DNA of 64,000 nucleotides. It comes from Limnohabitans sp. DM1 (lineage in GTDB: Bacteria; Pseudomonadota; Gammaproteobacteria; Burkholderiales; Burkholderiaceae_C). Positions 18,001-24,762 of the stretch are shown one piece after another. Below the pieces are notes generated by a model, which saw only the letters and a program-made list of their open reading frames with translations, was not told the DNA's origin and did not search any database. The stretch lies in the NCBI RefSeq assembly GCF_001269385.1, contig NZ_CXOO01000048.1, forward strand, positions 66 through 64,065. The letters run 5' to 3'. Position 1 is the first letter of the stretch. Each line of letters starts with the position of its first letter. Made by a program: the position numbers and the translations under genes.

Positions 18001-19236
18001 CTTTTGGGCGCAGGCCAGGTAAGACACGTCGGTGTGGTGTTTGCGGGTGTAGACCGGGTAGTCGCTTTGCCCGTCCAGTTGGGCACGTTTGATCTCGCTG
18101 TCCCAATACGCGCCTTTGACCAAGCGGATCATCAGCCGGTGGCCTGTGCGGCGTGCCAAGTCCACCACAAAGTCGATCACCAAGGGGCAGCGCTTTTGGT
18201 AGGCCTGGATCACAAAGCCGATGCCATTCCAACCCTGCAGGCTGGGGGCCTGGCACAGCGCTTCGAGCAGGTCCAGCGAGATGTCCAGGCGGTCCACCTC
18301 TTCGGCGTCGATGTTCAGGCCCATGTCGTAATGCCGGGCCAACTCGGTGAGCTTCAACACCCGTGGCAACAGTTCATCCATCACCCGCTGGTGCTGGGCA
18401 CGGCTGTAGCGCGGGTGCAGGGCCGACAGCTTGATCGAGATGCCGGGTCCGTCCACCACGCCTTGGCCGTTGGATGCTTGGCCAATCGCGTGGATCGCGT
18501 TTTCATAGGCCTGCATGTAACGCTGCGCGTCGGCTTCGGTCAGGGCCGCTTCGCCCAGCATGTCATACGAATAGCGAAAGCCTTGCGCTTCCATGGCGCG
18601 GGCGCGGTGCAGGGCCTCGTCAATGGTTTCGCCGGTCACAAACTGTTCGCCCAGCATCTGCATGGCCAGTTGCACCCCCTGGCGGATCAGCGGCTCGCCG
18701 CTCTTGCCGATCAGCCGGGTGAGCGAAGTCAGCATGGCCCCTTCGCTGTGCGTGGCCACCAGCTTGCCCGTGAGCAGCAAGCCCCAGGACGCGGCGTTCA
18801 CAAACAACGACGGGCTGCGGCCCACATGCTGGTGCCAGTCGCCCTGGCCAATCTTGTCGCGGATCAGCGCGTCGCGCGTGGCCGCATCGGGAATGCGCAG
18901 CAGCGCCTCGGCCAGGCACATCAGGGCCACGCCTTCTTCGCTGGACAGCGCGTAGGTCTGCATCAGGCTTTGCACGCGTGCGGCGCGTCCGCCCAGTTGC
19001 GGGCCTTCGCGCATGCCCCTCACCATCTGGCGGGCCAGCGCGTCGGTGCGTTCGGCTTGGGCGCCGCTCATGCGGGCGGCGGCCAGCAAGGGGGCCAGGG
19101 CCTGCGCTTCAGGCAGGCGGGTGGCTCGGGCGATGGCTTCGCGCAGGGTGCTGCGCTGGTGCAAAGGGCCGCCGGGGGTGAAGTAGGCGCCCGTGGGCAG
19201 GGCAGTGGGGGTGATCGGTGCGTTCATGGCTAACAT
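15019..19236 (-). CDS. putA: Bifunctional proline dehydrogenase / P5C dehydrogenase with in-frame repeat insertions
   Basis: PutA oxidises proline to glutamate via FAD-dependent PRODH and NAD-dependent P5CDH activities. PRODH motifs include RLVKGAYWDSEIKRAQ and RPCRIYAPVGTHETLL; the P5CDH half has PWNFPLAIF, ETGGQNCMV and the catalytic Cys in AGQRCSALR (about 886). The N-terminal RHH DNA-binding domain is absent, so regulation must come from elsewhere. At 1405 residues it is about 150 longer than expected. Residues about 468-499 interrupt PRODH between LYRQVVG and RPCRIYAP. Residues about 960-1080 interrupt P5CDH before LPAGTYIQPTLIEID. Both inserts are repeat DNA. Start 19236 (MLAMNAP) was taken; 19227 is an alternative. 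Confidence 0.95.
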   Translation of the reverse strand: MLAMNAPITPTALPTGAYFTPGGPLHQRSTLREAIARATRLPEAQALAPLLAAARMSGAQAERTDALARQMVRGMREGPQLGGRAARVQSLMQTYALSSEEGVALMCLAEALLRIPDAATRDALIRDKIGQGDWHQHVGRSPSLFVNAASWGLLLTGKLVATHSEGAMLTSLTRLIGKSGEPLIRQGVQLAMQMLGEQFVTGETIDEALHRARAMEAQGFRYSYDMLGEAALTEADAQRYMQAYENAIHAIGQASNGQGVVDGPGISIKLSALHPRYSRAQHQRVMDELLPRVLKLTELARHYDMGLNIDAEEVDRLDISLDLLEALCQAPSLQGWNGIGFVIQAYQKRCPLVIDFVVDLARRTGHRLMIRLVKGAYWDSEIKRAQLDGQSDYPVYTRKHHTDVSYLACAQKLLAAPEAVYPQFATHNAHTLAAIVSMAQDMHGGYAPAQYEFQCLHGMGEPLYRQVVGRASAAGPYQGASTPSGGSGLHGVSLRGGQQFSRPCRIYAPVGTHETLLAYLVRRLLENGANSSFVNRMGDASVTISDLVQDPVARTEEDAQREDSSPGQPHPQIALPAQLYGAARRNSSGPDLAHEPTLRQLAADMQAQVQPVTVTPLTASPAAGGAIHTLRNPADHSDVLGTVQFASAADVEAALQAATDFAPAWAVTPPAQRAALLDHAADLLQADAPRVMALLVREAGKTWSHAVAELREAVDFLRYYAAQVRRDFDPGTHTPLGPVLCISPWNFPLAIFVGQVAAALAAGNPVLAKPAEATPAIAALGVQTLWAAGVPPAAVQLLPGRGTEVGMQLVRDARVQGVLFTGSTETARVLQAALAERLNAHGQPVPLIAETGGQNCMVVDSSALLEQVVTDAVASAFEAAGQRCSALRVLCVQGDVADRLIAMLQGAMAEITLGTPAQLNVDMGPVIDERARLGIEAHVSAMQQRGCRVHRMARKAPDETNAWPIAGAHPVGDQTPVGAEATDLQTHGFVGASPAGDQPLADHKPSLEGQAPTKSSWPIEEAHPVGDQTPVGAQATNLQTHGFVGASPAGDQTLADHKPSLAGQAPTKSMQSATPERSKNFNALPAGTYIQPTLIEIDRIAQLQREVFGPVLHIVRYARSELPELLHSIHATGYALTLGVHSRIEESIAQVIDHSHAGNVYVNRNMVGAVVGVQPFGGEGLSGTGPKAGGPLYLLRLLARCPQDAALRSVQACGAAALPQATPALQALHDWAVAQGRLPLAHVCAQFAATSPAGLQATLSGPTGERNIYRVQARARVLCLTGEQPGADADRLTQLAAVLAVGSRAVWPLSPQALHAQLPAAVQSQVTLEDSHHGQPVDAALLHGEATTTLHWQAQLAQRPGAIVTLTALRPGDTAVPLARLVSERSISTNTAAAGGNASLMTLSV
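16010..16350 (-). repeat. Two tandem REPIN-type repeats (162-bp period) inside putA
   Basis: Two REPIN-like palindromes, 16037-16107 and 16199-16269, start with GTAGGAGCTTGCCC or GTGGGAGCTTGCCC and end with GGGCTGGCTCCTAC. Each is followed by a half copy of the second repeat family (GTAGGTCGGTGGCTTCAGCC or its variant) and by GATCGCCCACGGGGTGGGC. The unit repeats after 162 bp, or 54 codons. The repeat is translated as part of PutA, giving peptides such as VGASPAGDQ and AHPVGDQTPVGA. The frame is preserved and no stop codon occurs. Confidence 0.9.
17737..17832 (-). repeat. CCCCCCGAGGGGG-type repeat inserted in the PRODH part of putA
   Basis: The block carries GCTGCCCCCCGAGGGGG (palindromic CCCCC/GGGGG core) followed by GGCCCGGCGGCGCTCGCTCGG. 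I recall sequence of this kind as an intergenic repeat of Comamonadaceae, but cannot search for it here. In PutA it encodes a Gly/Ser-rich segment (GASTPSGGSGLHG) between two strongly conserved motifs of the PRODH barrel. The insert length is about 32 codons and in frame. Confidence 0.7.
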
Positions 19237-19263
19237 GAATCGCCATCATCCGGATCTGTCGCT

Positions 19264-19284
19264 GAATATTTCACTAAATATCAA
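19264..19284. promoter_or_regulatory. Probable Lrp/PutR-type operator upstream of putA
   Basis: GAATATTTCACTAAATATC (19264-19282) is an AT-rich dyad (ATATTT/AAATAT) about 30 bases in front of the putA start. A second dyad ATCAAT-CAG-ATTGAT follows immediately. A near-identical sequence (GAATAGTTCACCAAAATCAA, 22505-22524) lies in front of the Lrp-family gene, which makes that protein the likely regulator of both genes. Binding is inferred, not shown. Confidence 0.5.
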
Positions 19285-19412
19285 TCAGATTGATGAACAA
19301 AATACATATGAACAGCGATCCGAGCGACACGGGTTGACGCCGTGCCATCCGATCAGGCCATGTCCCATGGGTGGGCCCAGAAGCCACCTCGGGACATGCG
19401 CGAAAGACGCGA

Positions 19413-19988
19413 TCACTTGCCTGGCTGAAACGGCAAGGACGAGTGGTGCAGCACGATGCGCAGCTGGCCTTTGTTGTCTTTCTTGAAGGCCCAGGTTTTG
19501 TCCACAGTGGTGACTTGGCCATCCTTGTTGGTCAGGATGACATGGCCTTGGGTCAAGGCGATGTCGCCGTTGATGAACACACCGGCATTGCGGTATTCGT
19601 ATTTTTTCCAGCCTTTGAGGGCAAAGCCGCTGTCGCTGGCAAAGGTCTTGTCATCGCCCACAAAGTAGGCCAAGGCCCCGGCTTTGGTGGTGCGGAAGGT
19701 TTGCTGGCCATGGGTGAGCGTGGGCTTGAACAGCACCACACCCATGTTGTAGCCGTATGCGGCATCGAGCACTGCGTTGGCGGTGGCCTTGGCCTTGGGC
19801 AGACCGCCGCTGGCATAGTCGTCGCTGATCTGGATCAGGGCCTTGCCCCAGGCGTCCTGCGCGGCTTTCACATCGGCTTCGGTGATGTTGGTGTTGACCA
19901 CGGTGGGGGTGAAGGCCATGGCCGAAGCGGACAGGGCGCTCAAAGCCAGAGCCAGCCAGGTGCGGCGGGGGGTGAAAGTTGCGTTCAT
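19413..19988 (-). CDS. Exported protein of unknown function (SnoaL-like fold suspected)
   Basis: The 191-residue protein starts with a typical signal peptide (RRTWLALALSALSASAMAF, cleavage about residue 25). The mature part has A-x-x-AWGKALI-x-I-x-x-DY near its start and later GDIALTQGHVILTN and KTWAFKKDN. Such spacing is seen in NTF2/SnoaL-like proteins, some of which are misannotated as phosphoribosyl-AMP cyclohydrolase. The start has a strong AGGAGAAA box. It lies 117 bases downstream of the response regulator gene and could be in its regulon. No enzymatic role is assigned. Confidence 0.7.
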   Translation of the reverse strand: MNATFTPRRTWLALALSALSASAMAFTPTVVNTNITEADVKAAQDAWGKALIQISDDYASGGLPKAKATANAVLDAAYGYNMGVVLFKPTLTHGQQTFRTTKAGALAYFVGDDKTFASDSGFALKGWKKYEYRNAGVFINGDIALTQGHVILTNKDGQVTTVDKTWAFKKDNKGQLRIVLHHSSLPFQPGK

Positions 19989-20105
19989 GAGGTTTCTCCT
20001 GTTGTTGACGTTCAAACACTTTGTGTGGGCCTTTGATTGACCACATCGGCAGTGTGCAAGCGCCACATGAACACGAAAGTGCACGTCACATGAACGGCAG
20101 ATGAA

Positions 20106-20804
20106 TCATTCCAAGCGATACCCCAAGCCACGCACTGTGTGGATCAGGGCGCGGCCCTGCCCCTCGTCAATCTTGCTGCGCAGGCGGCGGATGTAGACAT
20201 CCACCACATTGGTGAGCGGGTCCTCATGCGTGCCCCAGACATTGGCCAAAATGCGTTCTCGGCTGAACAAACGCCCGGGGTGACGCATCAGCAACTCCAG
20301 CAAAGCCAGTTCGCGGGCGGTCAGGTCCAGCGGCTTTTCGCCCCGGCGAGCGCGCATGGTGGTCAGGTCCAGCAAGAGATCGTCAACTTGCAAGGCCTCC
20401 GCTTTGAGCTGGGGTTCGCTGTGGGCACGCCGGGCCAAGGCGTCGATGCGGGCCAGCAGCTCTTCAAATGCAAAGGGCTTGGGCAGGTAATCGTCCGCCC
20501 CCAATCGCAGACCTGCCACCCGGTCTTCCACCGTGCCCAGGGCGGTGAGCATGAGGATGGGCAGGCCCACCCGGGCCGCGCGCAGGCTCTGACACACCTC
20601 CAGCCCGCTCAGGCCCGGCAGCATCACATCCAGCAGCACCACCGTGGGCGGGTCGGCGCTTTGGCGTTCGCGGTGTGCGCGCTGCGCCAGCGCCAAGCCG
20701 TCGGGGCCATTGCGGGCCACATGCACCACATGGCCTTCGGCACGCAAGCCGCGCTCCAGAAAGTCGGCCACGCGGCGGTCGTCTTCCACCACCAGAATGT
20801 TCAT
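20106..20804 (-). CDS. OmpR/PhoB-family response regulator
   Basis: The 232-residue protein has a receiver domain with the acidic pair VVEDDRR at the start, phospho-acceptor Asp in VVLLDVMLPG, Thr in MLTALGT and Lys in YLPKPF. A winged-helix DNA-binding domain follows, with RELALLELLMRHPGR and the recognition region NVVDVYIRRLRSKID. It is overlapped by four bases with the upstream histidine kinase, its cognate partner. Neighbouring genes give no clear hint of the stimulus. Confidence 0.93.
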   Translation of the reverse strand: MNILVVEDDRRVADFLERGLRAEGHVVHVARNGPDGLALAQRAHRERQSADPPTVVLLDVMLPGLSGLEVCQSLRAARVGLPILMLTALGTVEDRVAGLRLGADDYLPKPFAFEELLARIDALARRAHSEPQLKAEALQVDDLLLDLTTMRARRGEKPLDLTARELALLELLMRHPGRLFSRERILANVWGTHEDPLTNVVDVYIRRLRSKIDEGQGRALIHTVRGLGYRLE

Positions 20805-22396
20805 GCGTTTTCTCTCTGCTTCAGGGGCAGGCTCAAGCTGACGGTGGTGCCCCGTCCGGCGACCGAGGCGATGTCGAGTGTTCCACCGTGGGCCTCGGCC
20901 AGCGCAAGCGCCAAAGACAGGCCCAGGCCCACGCCATCGGCCCGATGGCGGCGTGCCTGCTCACCGCGAAAGTGCCGCTCGAACACGCGAGGCAGTTCGT
21001 CGGCCGAGATGCCAATGCCCTGGTCGACCACATGGGCGTGCCAGTCTTTCCCATCGGTCGAGGTCTGCAAGCTCACCTGAGCGCCTTCATTCGAGTAGCG
21101 GATCGCGTTGTCCAGCAGCAAGACCATCAGCTGACGCAAACGGGGGCCGTCGCACCACACGGTCAAGTCCGGCGAAGCCATGTTGTCCCACACCACCGAC
21201 ACCCGCCGCTGCTGGGCCAGGGCCTGCACCTGCGCAAGCGCTTCATTCACCGGCGCAGCGACAGGCAGGGCCTGGGTCTGCACCCACAAGGCATGGGCAT
21301 CGCTGCGGGCCATGGTGAGCAGATCGTCAATGACTTGCCCCAGCTGGGTAGAAATTTCCACGATCCGGCGCAGGCTGTCCTGGTAGTTGTCGCTGGTCTT
21401 GGTTTTACCACGCAGCGCGATTTCGGCCTCACCGCGGATGGCGGTGGTGGGCGTGCGAAGTTCGTGGCTGATGTCGGCAAAAAGCTGGCGGCGAGACGCA
21501 TCCACCTGCTGCAGAGCATGCAAAGCCTCTTGAAGCTCGGCGGTGCGGGCATTCACCTGGCGCTCCAGTTCGTGCCGGGCTTGTGTTTCGCGCTCGCGGT
21601 GTTGCTGCAACTCCACGGCCATGGTGTCGAGTGTGTGGGCCACGGCGGCAAACTCGTCGGTCCCGCGCTCGTCCATGCGGTGGTGAAGTTCTCCTCGCTG
21701 CAGGGCTTGCGCACCACTGTTCAGGTTGTTCAGCGGCCTGCGCAGTGCTTGGGCGAAATACAGCGCAAAAGTGGCGGCCAGCAGCGCAATGGCCAAAGTG
21801 GCCAGCAGCACACCCCCTGCCAGTTGCAGCAGGGCGCGGTCGGCGGCGTTGCGTTCACGCATTTCGGCAGCTTGCTCGCGCGCAATGGTTTGCCTGACGT
21901 GCTCTCGCAAATCTTGGCCTTGTGAGGTGTCGAACGTTCGTTTGAACGCATCCCAGGTGGCGGCGGGGTCGGCGTCAGCAGGCAATGGGCGCACAGTGCG
22001 CAAGGCGACATCCAGTTCGTCCACGCTGTGCCGCAGCATCGCCAGGGTGTCTTGCCGATCACGCCAGTCGCGCTGCGCACGCGCTTCGTCCGTGTCCAGA
22101 GCCAAGGCCTTTTGGGTCAAGGCTTGCAAACTGTCGAGGGTTTTGCGCATGTCGCTGATGTGTGCGTCACGCTCGGCCGGATTGGCGTTGGGCAGCAACA
22201 AGGCTTGTGAGGTCCAACTGCGCAGACGCTGCTTGCTGGCGGCCAATTGCCAATGCCCTTTGACCAGGTCACTGGCCACCCTTCCACGGGTCACTTGCGC
22301 TGAAGCCGATTCAATCGCCCACCACGCCAGTGCCCCTTGCAGCAAAGCGGCCAAGGCCAGACAAACCAGCGCCAGACTCAGACGTCGACCAAACAT
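20801..22396 (-). CDS. Sensor histidine kinase
   Basis: A membrane kinase of about 531 residues. A first transmembrane helix (LALVCLALAALLQGALAWWA) is followed by a periplasmic region of about 150 residues and a second helix near LAGGVLLATLAIALLAATFAL. HAMP and coiled-coil segments lead to the phospho-acceptor His in FADISHELRTPTTA. The ATPase part has the N-box DNAIRYSNEGA, DQGIGIS and GVGLGLSLA. It phosphorylates the response regulator encoded directly downstream. ATG 22396 puts the first helix near the N-terminus; ATG 22420 is an in-frame alternative. Confidence 0.92.
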   Translation of the reverse strand: MFGRRLSLALVCLALAALLQGALAWWAIESASAQVTRGRVASDLVKGHWQLAASKQRLRSWTSQALLLPNANPAERDAHISDMRKTLDSLQALTQKALALDTDEARAQRDWRDRQDTLAMLRHSVDELDVALRTVRPLPADADPAATWDAFKRTFDTSQGQDLREHVRQTIAREQAAEMRERNAADRALLQLAGGVLLATLAIALLAATFALYFAQALRRPLNNLNSGAQALQRGELHHRMDERGTDEFAAVAHTLDTMAVELQQHRERETQARHELERQVNARTAELQEALHALQQVDASRRQLFADISHELRTPTTAIRGEAEIALRGKTKTSDNYQDSLRRIVEISTQLGQVIDDLLTMARSDAHALWVQTQALPVAAPVNEALAQVQALAQQRRVSVVWDNMASPDLTVWCDGPRLRQLMVLLLDNAIRYSNEGAQVSLQTSTDGKDWHAHVVDQGIGISADELPRVFERHFRGEQARRHRADGVGLGLSLALALAEAHGGTLDIASVAGRGTTVSLSLPLKQRENA

Positions 22397-22504
22397 GCAC
22401 CGATTGTGACGGGGTGGCATGCACCTACATGAACCTCAGATGAACAAAGCATGAAGAAAAACTTTTTGGCTTGGCATGTTTCGCCATCACCCGATCAATT
22501 GGGC

Positions 22505-22524
22505 GAATAGTTCACCAAAATCAA
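22505..22524. promoter_or_regulatory. Probable autoregulatory Lrp-type operator
   Basis: GAATAGTTCACCAAAATCAA lies about 25-45 bases in front of the Lrp-family gene. It aligns with the putA upstream dyad (19264-19284) at 18 of 20 positions with one single-base gap. The shared element in front of a regulator and a proline catabolic gene supports autoregulation and control of putA. Confidence 0.45.
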
Positions 22525-22549
22525 GGCCATCCCATAAATAATGTGAAGC

Positions 22550-23023
22550 ATGAACCCCTCAAGCCCAGACATTGACCGCACCGACCGCCGCATCCTGGAC
22601 CTGCTGCAACGCGATGGCCGCATCAGCAACCTCAAGCTCGCCGAAGGCGTGGCCCTGTCGCCCACGGCGGTGCTGGCGCGGGTGCAGCGCCTCACGCGCG
22701 AAGGGTTCATCCTGGGCTACGAGGCGCGGCTGAACCCGCTCAAACTGGGTGCGGGGATGATGGTGTTTGTGGAAATCCTGCTCGACCGGACCAGCCCCAA
22801 TGTGTTCGAGCAATTCAAGGCGGCGGTGCAGGTGCGCCCCGAAATCATGGAGTGCCACATGGTGGCCGGGGGCTTTGACTACCTGCTCAAGACCCGCGCC
22901 GCCGACATGAACGCCTACCGCGAATTTGCGGGCACCGTGCTGTGGCAGCTGCCCGGCGTGCGCGAGACGCGCACCTACGCGGTGATGGAAGAGGTCAAGA
23001 ACACGACGGCGCTGGCGTTGTGA
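22550..23023 (+). CDS. Lrp/AsnC-family transcriptional regulator (Lrp- or PutR-like)
   Basis: The 157-residue protein closely follows Lrp. Its helix-turn-helix is DRRILDLLQRDGRISNLKLAE-type, with the recognition helix in LSPTAVLARVQRL and the linker GFILGYEARLNP. The RAM effector domain contains VFVEI and GGFDYLLKTR, ending in ETRTYAVMEEVK. In alphaproteobacteria an Lrp-like PutR activates putA; the matching upstream motifs described at 19264 and 22505 suggest the same here, although two-component genes lie between them. It could also be the global Lrp. Confidence 0.9.
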   Translation: MNPSSPDIDRTDRRILDLLQRDGRISNLKLAEGVALSPTAVLARVQRLTREGFILGYEARLNPLKLGAGMMVFVEILLDRTSPNVFEQFKAAVQVRPEIMECHMVAGGFDYLLKTRAADMNAYREFAGTVLWQLPGVRETRTYAVMEEVKNTTALAL

Positions 23024-23087
23024 GTGCCATTGAGCCACCCCAATTACCTCACCTGGTGCTACACTTTAAGCAGGGAGCGGACACCAA

Positions 23088-23444
23088 ATGACACGTACTT
23101 TCAAGACGGCATGGTTTCACAAACAAGCACGCAAGGCCAAAATTTCAGATGCGCAATTGTGCAAAGCTGTGACACAGATCGGCCAAGGTCAAATGGTCGA
23201 TTTGGGTGGTGGTGTTTACAAAAAACGATTGGATGAAAACCGACATCGCTCCATCATCTTGGCGCACAGTGGGCACTTTTGGATTTATGAGTTTCTGTTT
23301 GCCAAGAAAGACAAAGACAACATTGATGAAAGTGAGCTGATGGCTTTTCGCACACTGGTCAAAGCCTACAAAGGACTGACCTCAACGCAGGTTCAGCAAT
23401 TGCTGGATGAAGGTGATTTTCTGGAGATATGTCATGACGCCTAA
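23088..23444 (+). CDS. RelE/HigB-like toxin of a type II toxin-antitoxin module
   Basis: The 118-residue basic protein has WFHKQARKAKISDAQLCKA followed by GGGVYKKRL, RSIILAHSG and FWIYEF. This is the pattern of the RelE-type family PF06296, ribosome-dependent mRNA interferases. It has a GGGAG ribosome site. The next gene, a Xre-type antitoxin, starts 11 bases before this one ends. The toxin-first order is typical of HigBA-like modules. Toxin activity is inferred from family and context. Confidence 0.85.
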   Translation: MTRTFKTAWFHKQARKAKISDAQLCKAVTQIGQGQMVDLGGGVYKKRLDENRHRSIILAHSGHFWIYEFLFAKKDKDNIDESELMAFRTLVKAYKGLTSTQVQQLLDEGDFLEICHDA

Positions 23445-23757
23445 ACCCAAATACAAAAGCGATGCACTGCAGGCAGCCCACGCATCGGCCAAAGCCTTGC
23501 TCAAAGTCGGCGGGATCGACAAGGCCACCATGCGTCAATTTGATGCTTCTTGCTTGGTCACGCCCCCCTTGCTGGCACCCGATCAAATCAAACAATTGCG
23601 TGAGCGTGAGCATGTGAGTCAACCGGTCTTCGCCCTGTACCTCAACACCAGTGAATCCACGATTCAAAAGTGGGAAACCGGCAACAAGCAGCCCAGCGGC
23701 ATGGCCTTGAAGCTGCTGGACATTGTGCAAAAACACGGATTGCAAGTGCTGACCTGA
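23434..23757 (+). CDS. Xre-family antitoxin (HigA/MqsA-like helix-turn-helix)
   Basis: The 107-residue protein has a C-terminal helix-turn-helix: PDQIKQLREREHVSQPVFA, LNTSESTIQKWETGNKQPSG, then ALKLLDIVQKHG. The N-terminal part is expected to hold the toxin. It starts at ATG 23434 behind GGAGAT within the end of the toxin gene, giving translational coupling. Such antitoxins usually repress their own promoter. Confidence 0.85.
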   Translation: MTPKPKYKSDALQAAHASAKALLKVGGIDKATMRQFDASCLVTPPLLAPDQIKQLREREHVSQPVFALYLNTSESTIQKWETGNKQPSGMALKLLDIVQKHGLQVLT

Positions 23758-23868
23758 ACGCTTGATTTCAGGCGCACTGAGGGCCGTCCCCGGCTGCACA
23801 GGCGACAGCCCCATCTTGCGCATTCTTCCAGAATGGTTGTCTCTATTCACCACACACCAGAGACTCAT

Positions 23869-24762
23869 ATGCAACACATCGGATTTGTCGGCGCTTCGGG
23901 TTTGATGGGCCATGGCATGGCCAAAAACATCCGGGCCAAGGGGTTTGATTTGTCGATTTCGGTGCACCAGCGCACCGCGCCCGTGCAGGACTTGTTGGCC
24001 GCAGGTGCCCGCCAGGTGGGCGGTTACGCCGACTTGGCGGCATGCGATGCGGTGCTCATTTGTGTGACCGGCTCGCCCCAGGTCGAGGCGGTGGTGGCTG
24101 GTCCGGGGGGCATTTTGTCCAAGGCGCGCGCGGGCCTGATCGTCATCGACACGTCCACCAGCGAGCCCGAGTCCACCCGCCGCCTGGCCGCGCTGTGCGC
24201 CGCGCAAGGCGTGATTTATGTGGACGCGCCGCTCACACGCACGCCCATCGAAGCCGAGGCGGGCAAGCTCAACTCCATGGTGGGCGCGTCGCCCGAGGTG
24301 TTCGCCCGCATTGAGCCTGTGATTCGCGCCTACAGCGAAAACGTGTTCCATGTGGGTGAGATGGGCGCAGGCCATGTCATCAAGTTGCTCAACAATTTTG
24401 TGGCGCAGGCCATTTGCACCGCCACAGCAGAGGCCTTTGCGGTGGGGGCCAAGGCGGGCGTGGACCTGAACCAATTGGTGCAGGTCATCTCGGCCGGCGG
24501 CGTCAATTCGGGCCTGTTCCAGCTGATGAGCAAAACCCTGCAGGGCGACTACGGCGCGATGAAGTTCGAGCTGAACAACGCGGCCAAGGATTTGCGTTAC
24601 TACTCGCACCTGACCGAGAGCGTAAAAGTGCCCTCGATGATTGGCACCAGCGTGCACCAGGCCCTGAACACGGCCGTGGCTTTGGGCTATGGCAGTGAGA
24701 TGGTGCCCTCGCTGGTCAAGGCGCAGGCCCAGCTCAACCAAGTCACGATCGTCAAGGCTTGA
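23869..24762 (+). CDS. NAD(P)-dependent beta-hydroxyacid dehydrogenase (3-hydroxyisobutyrate dehydrogenase family)
   Basis: The 297-residue enzyme has a Rossmann start IGFVGASGLMGHGMAKN, where the usual G-x-G-x-x-G is changed to G-A-S-G-L-M-G. The substrate-binding segment is DAPLTRTPIEAEAGKLN and the catalytic Lys lies in GHVIKLLNNF. Family members reduce tartronate semialdehyde or oxidise 3-hydroxyisobutyrate. The change of D-A-P-V-S-G-G to D-A-P-L-T-R-T argues for a substrate different from both. ATG 23869 begins the conserved sequence. Its 3' end overlaps the convergent kinase gene by 11 bases. Confidence 0.85.
   Translation: MQHIGFVGASGLMGHGMAKNIRAKGFDLSISVHQRTAPVQDLLAAGARQVGGYADLAACDAVLICVTGSPQVEAVVAGPGGILSKARAGLIVIDTSTSEPESTRRLAALCAAQGVIYVDAPLTRTPIEAEAGKLNSMVGASPEVFARIEPVIRAYSENVFHVGEMGAGHVIKLLNNFVAQAICTATAEAFAVGAKAGVDLNQLVQVISAGGVNSGLFQLMSKTLQGDYGAMKFELNNAAKDLRYYSHLTESVKVPSMIGTSVHQALNTAVALGYGSEMVPSLVKAQAQLNQVTIVKA

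Noticed and set aside
17803..19233. Plus-strand open frame antisense to putA
   Set aside because: It has typical antisense composition, and the conserved PRODH motifs are on the other strand.
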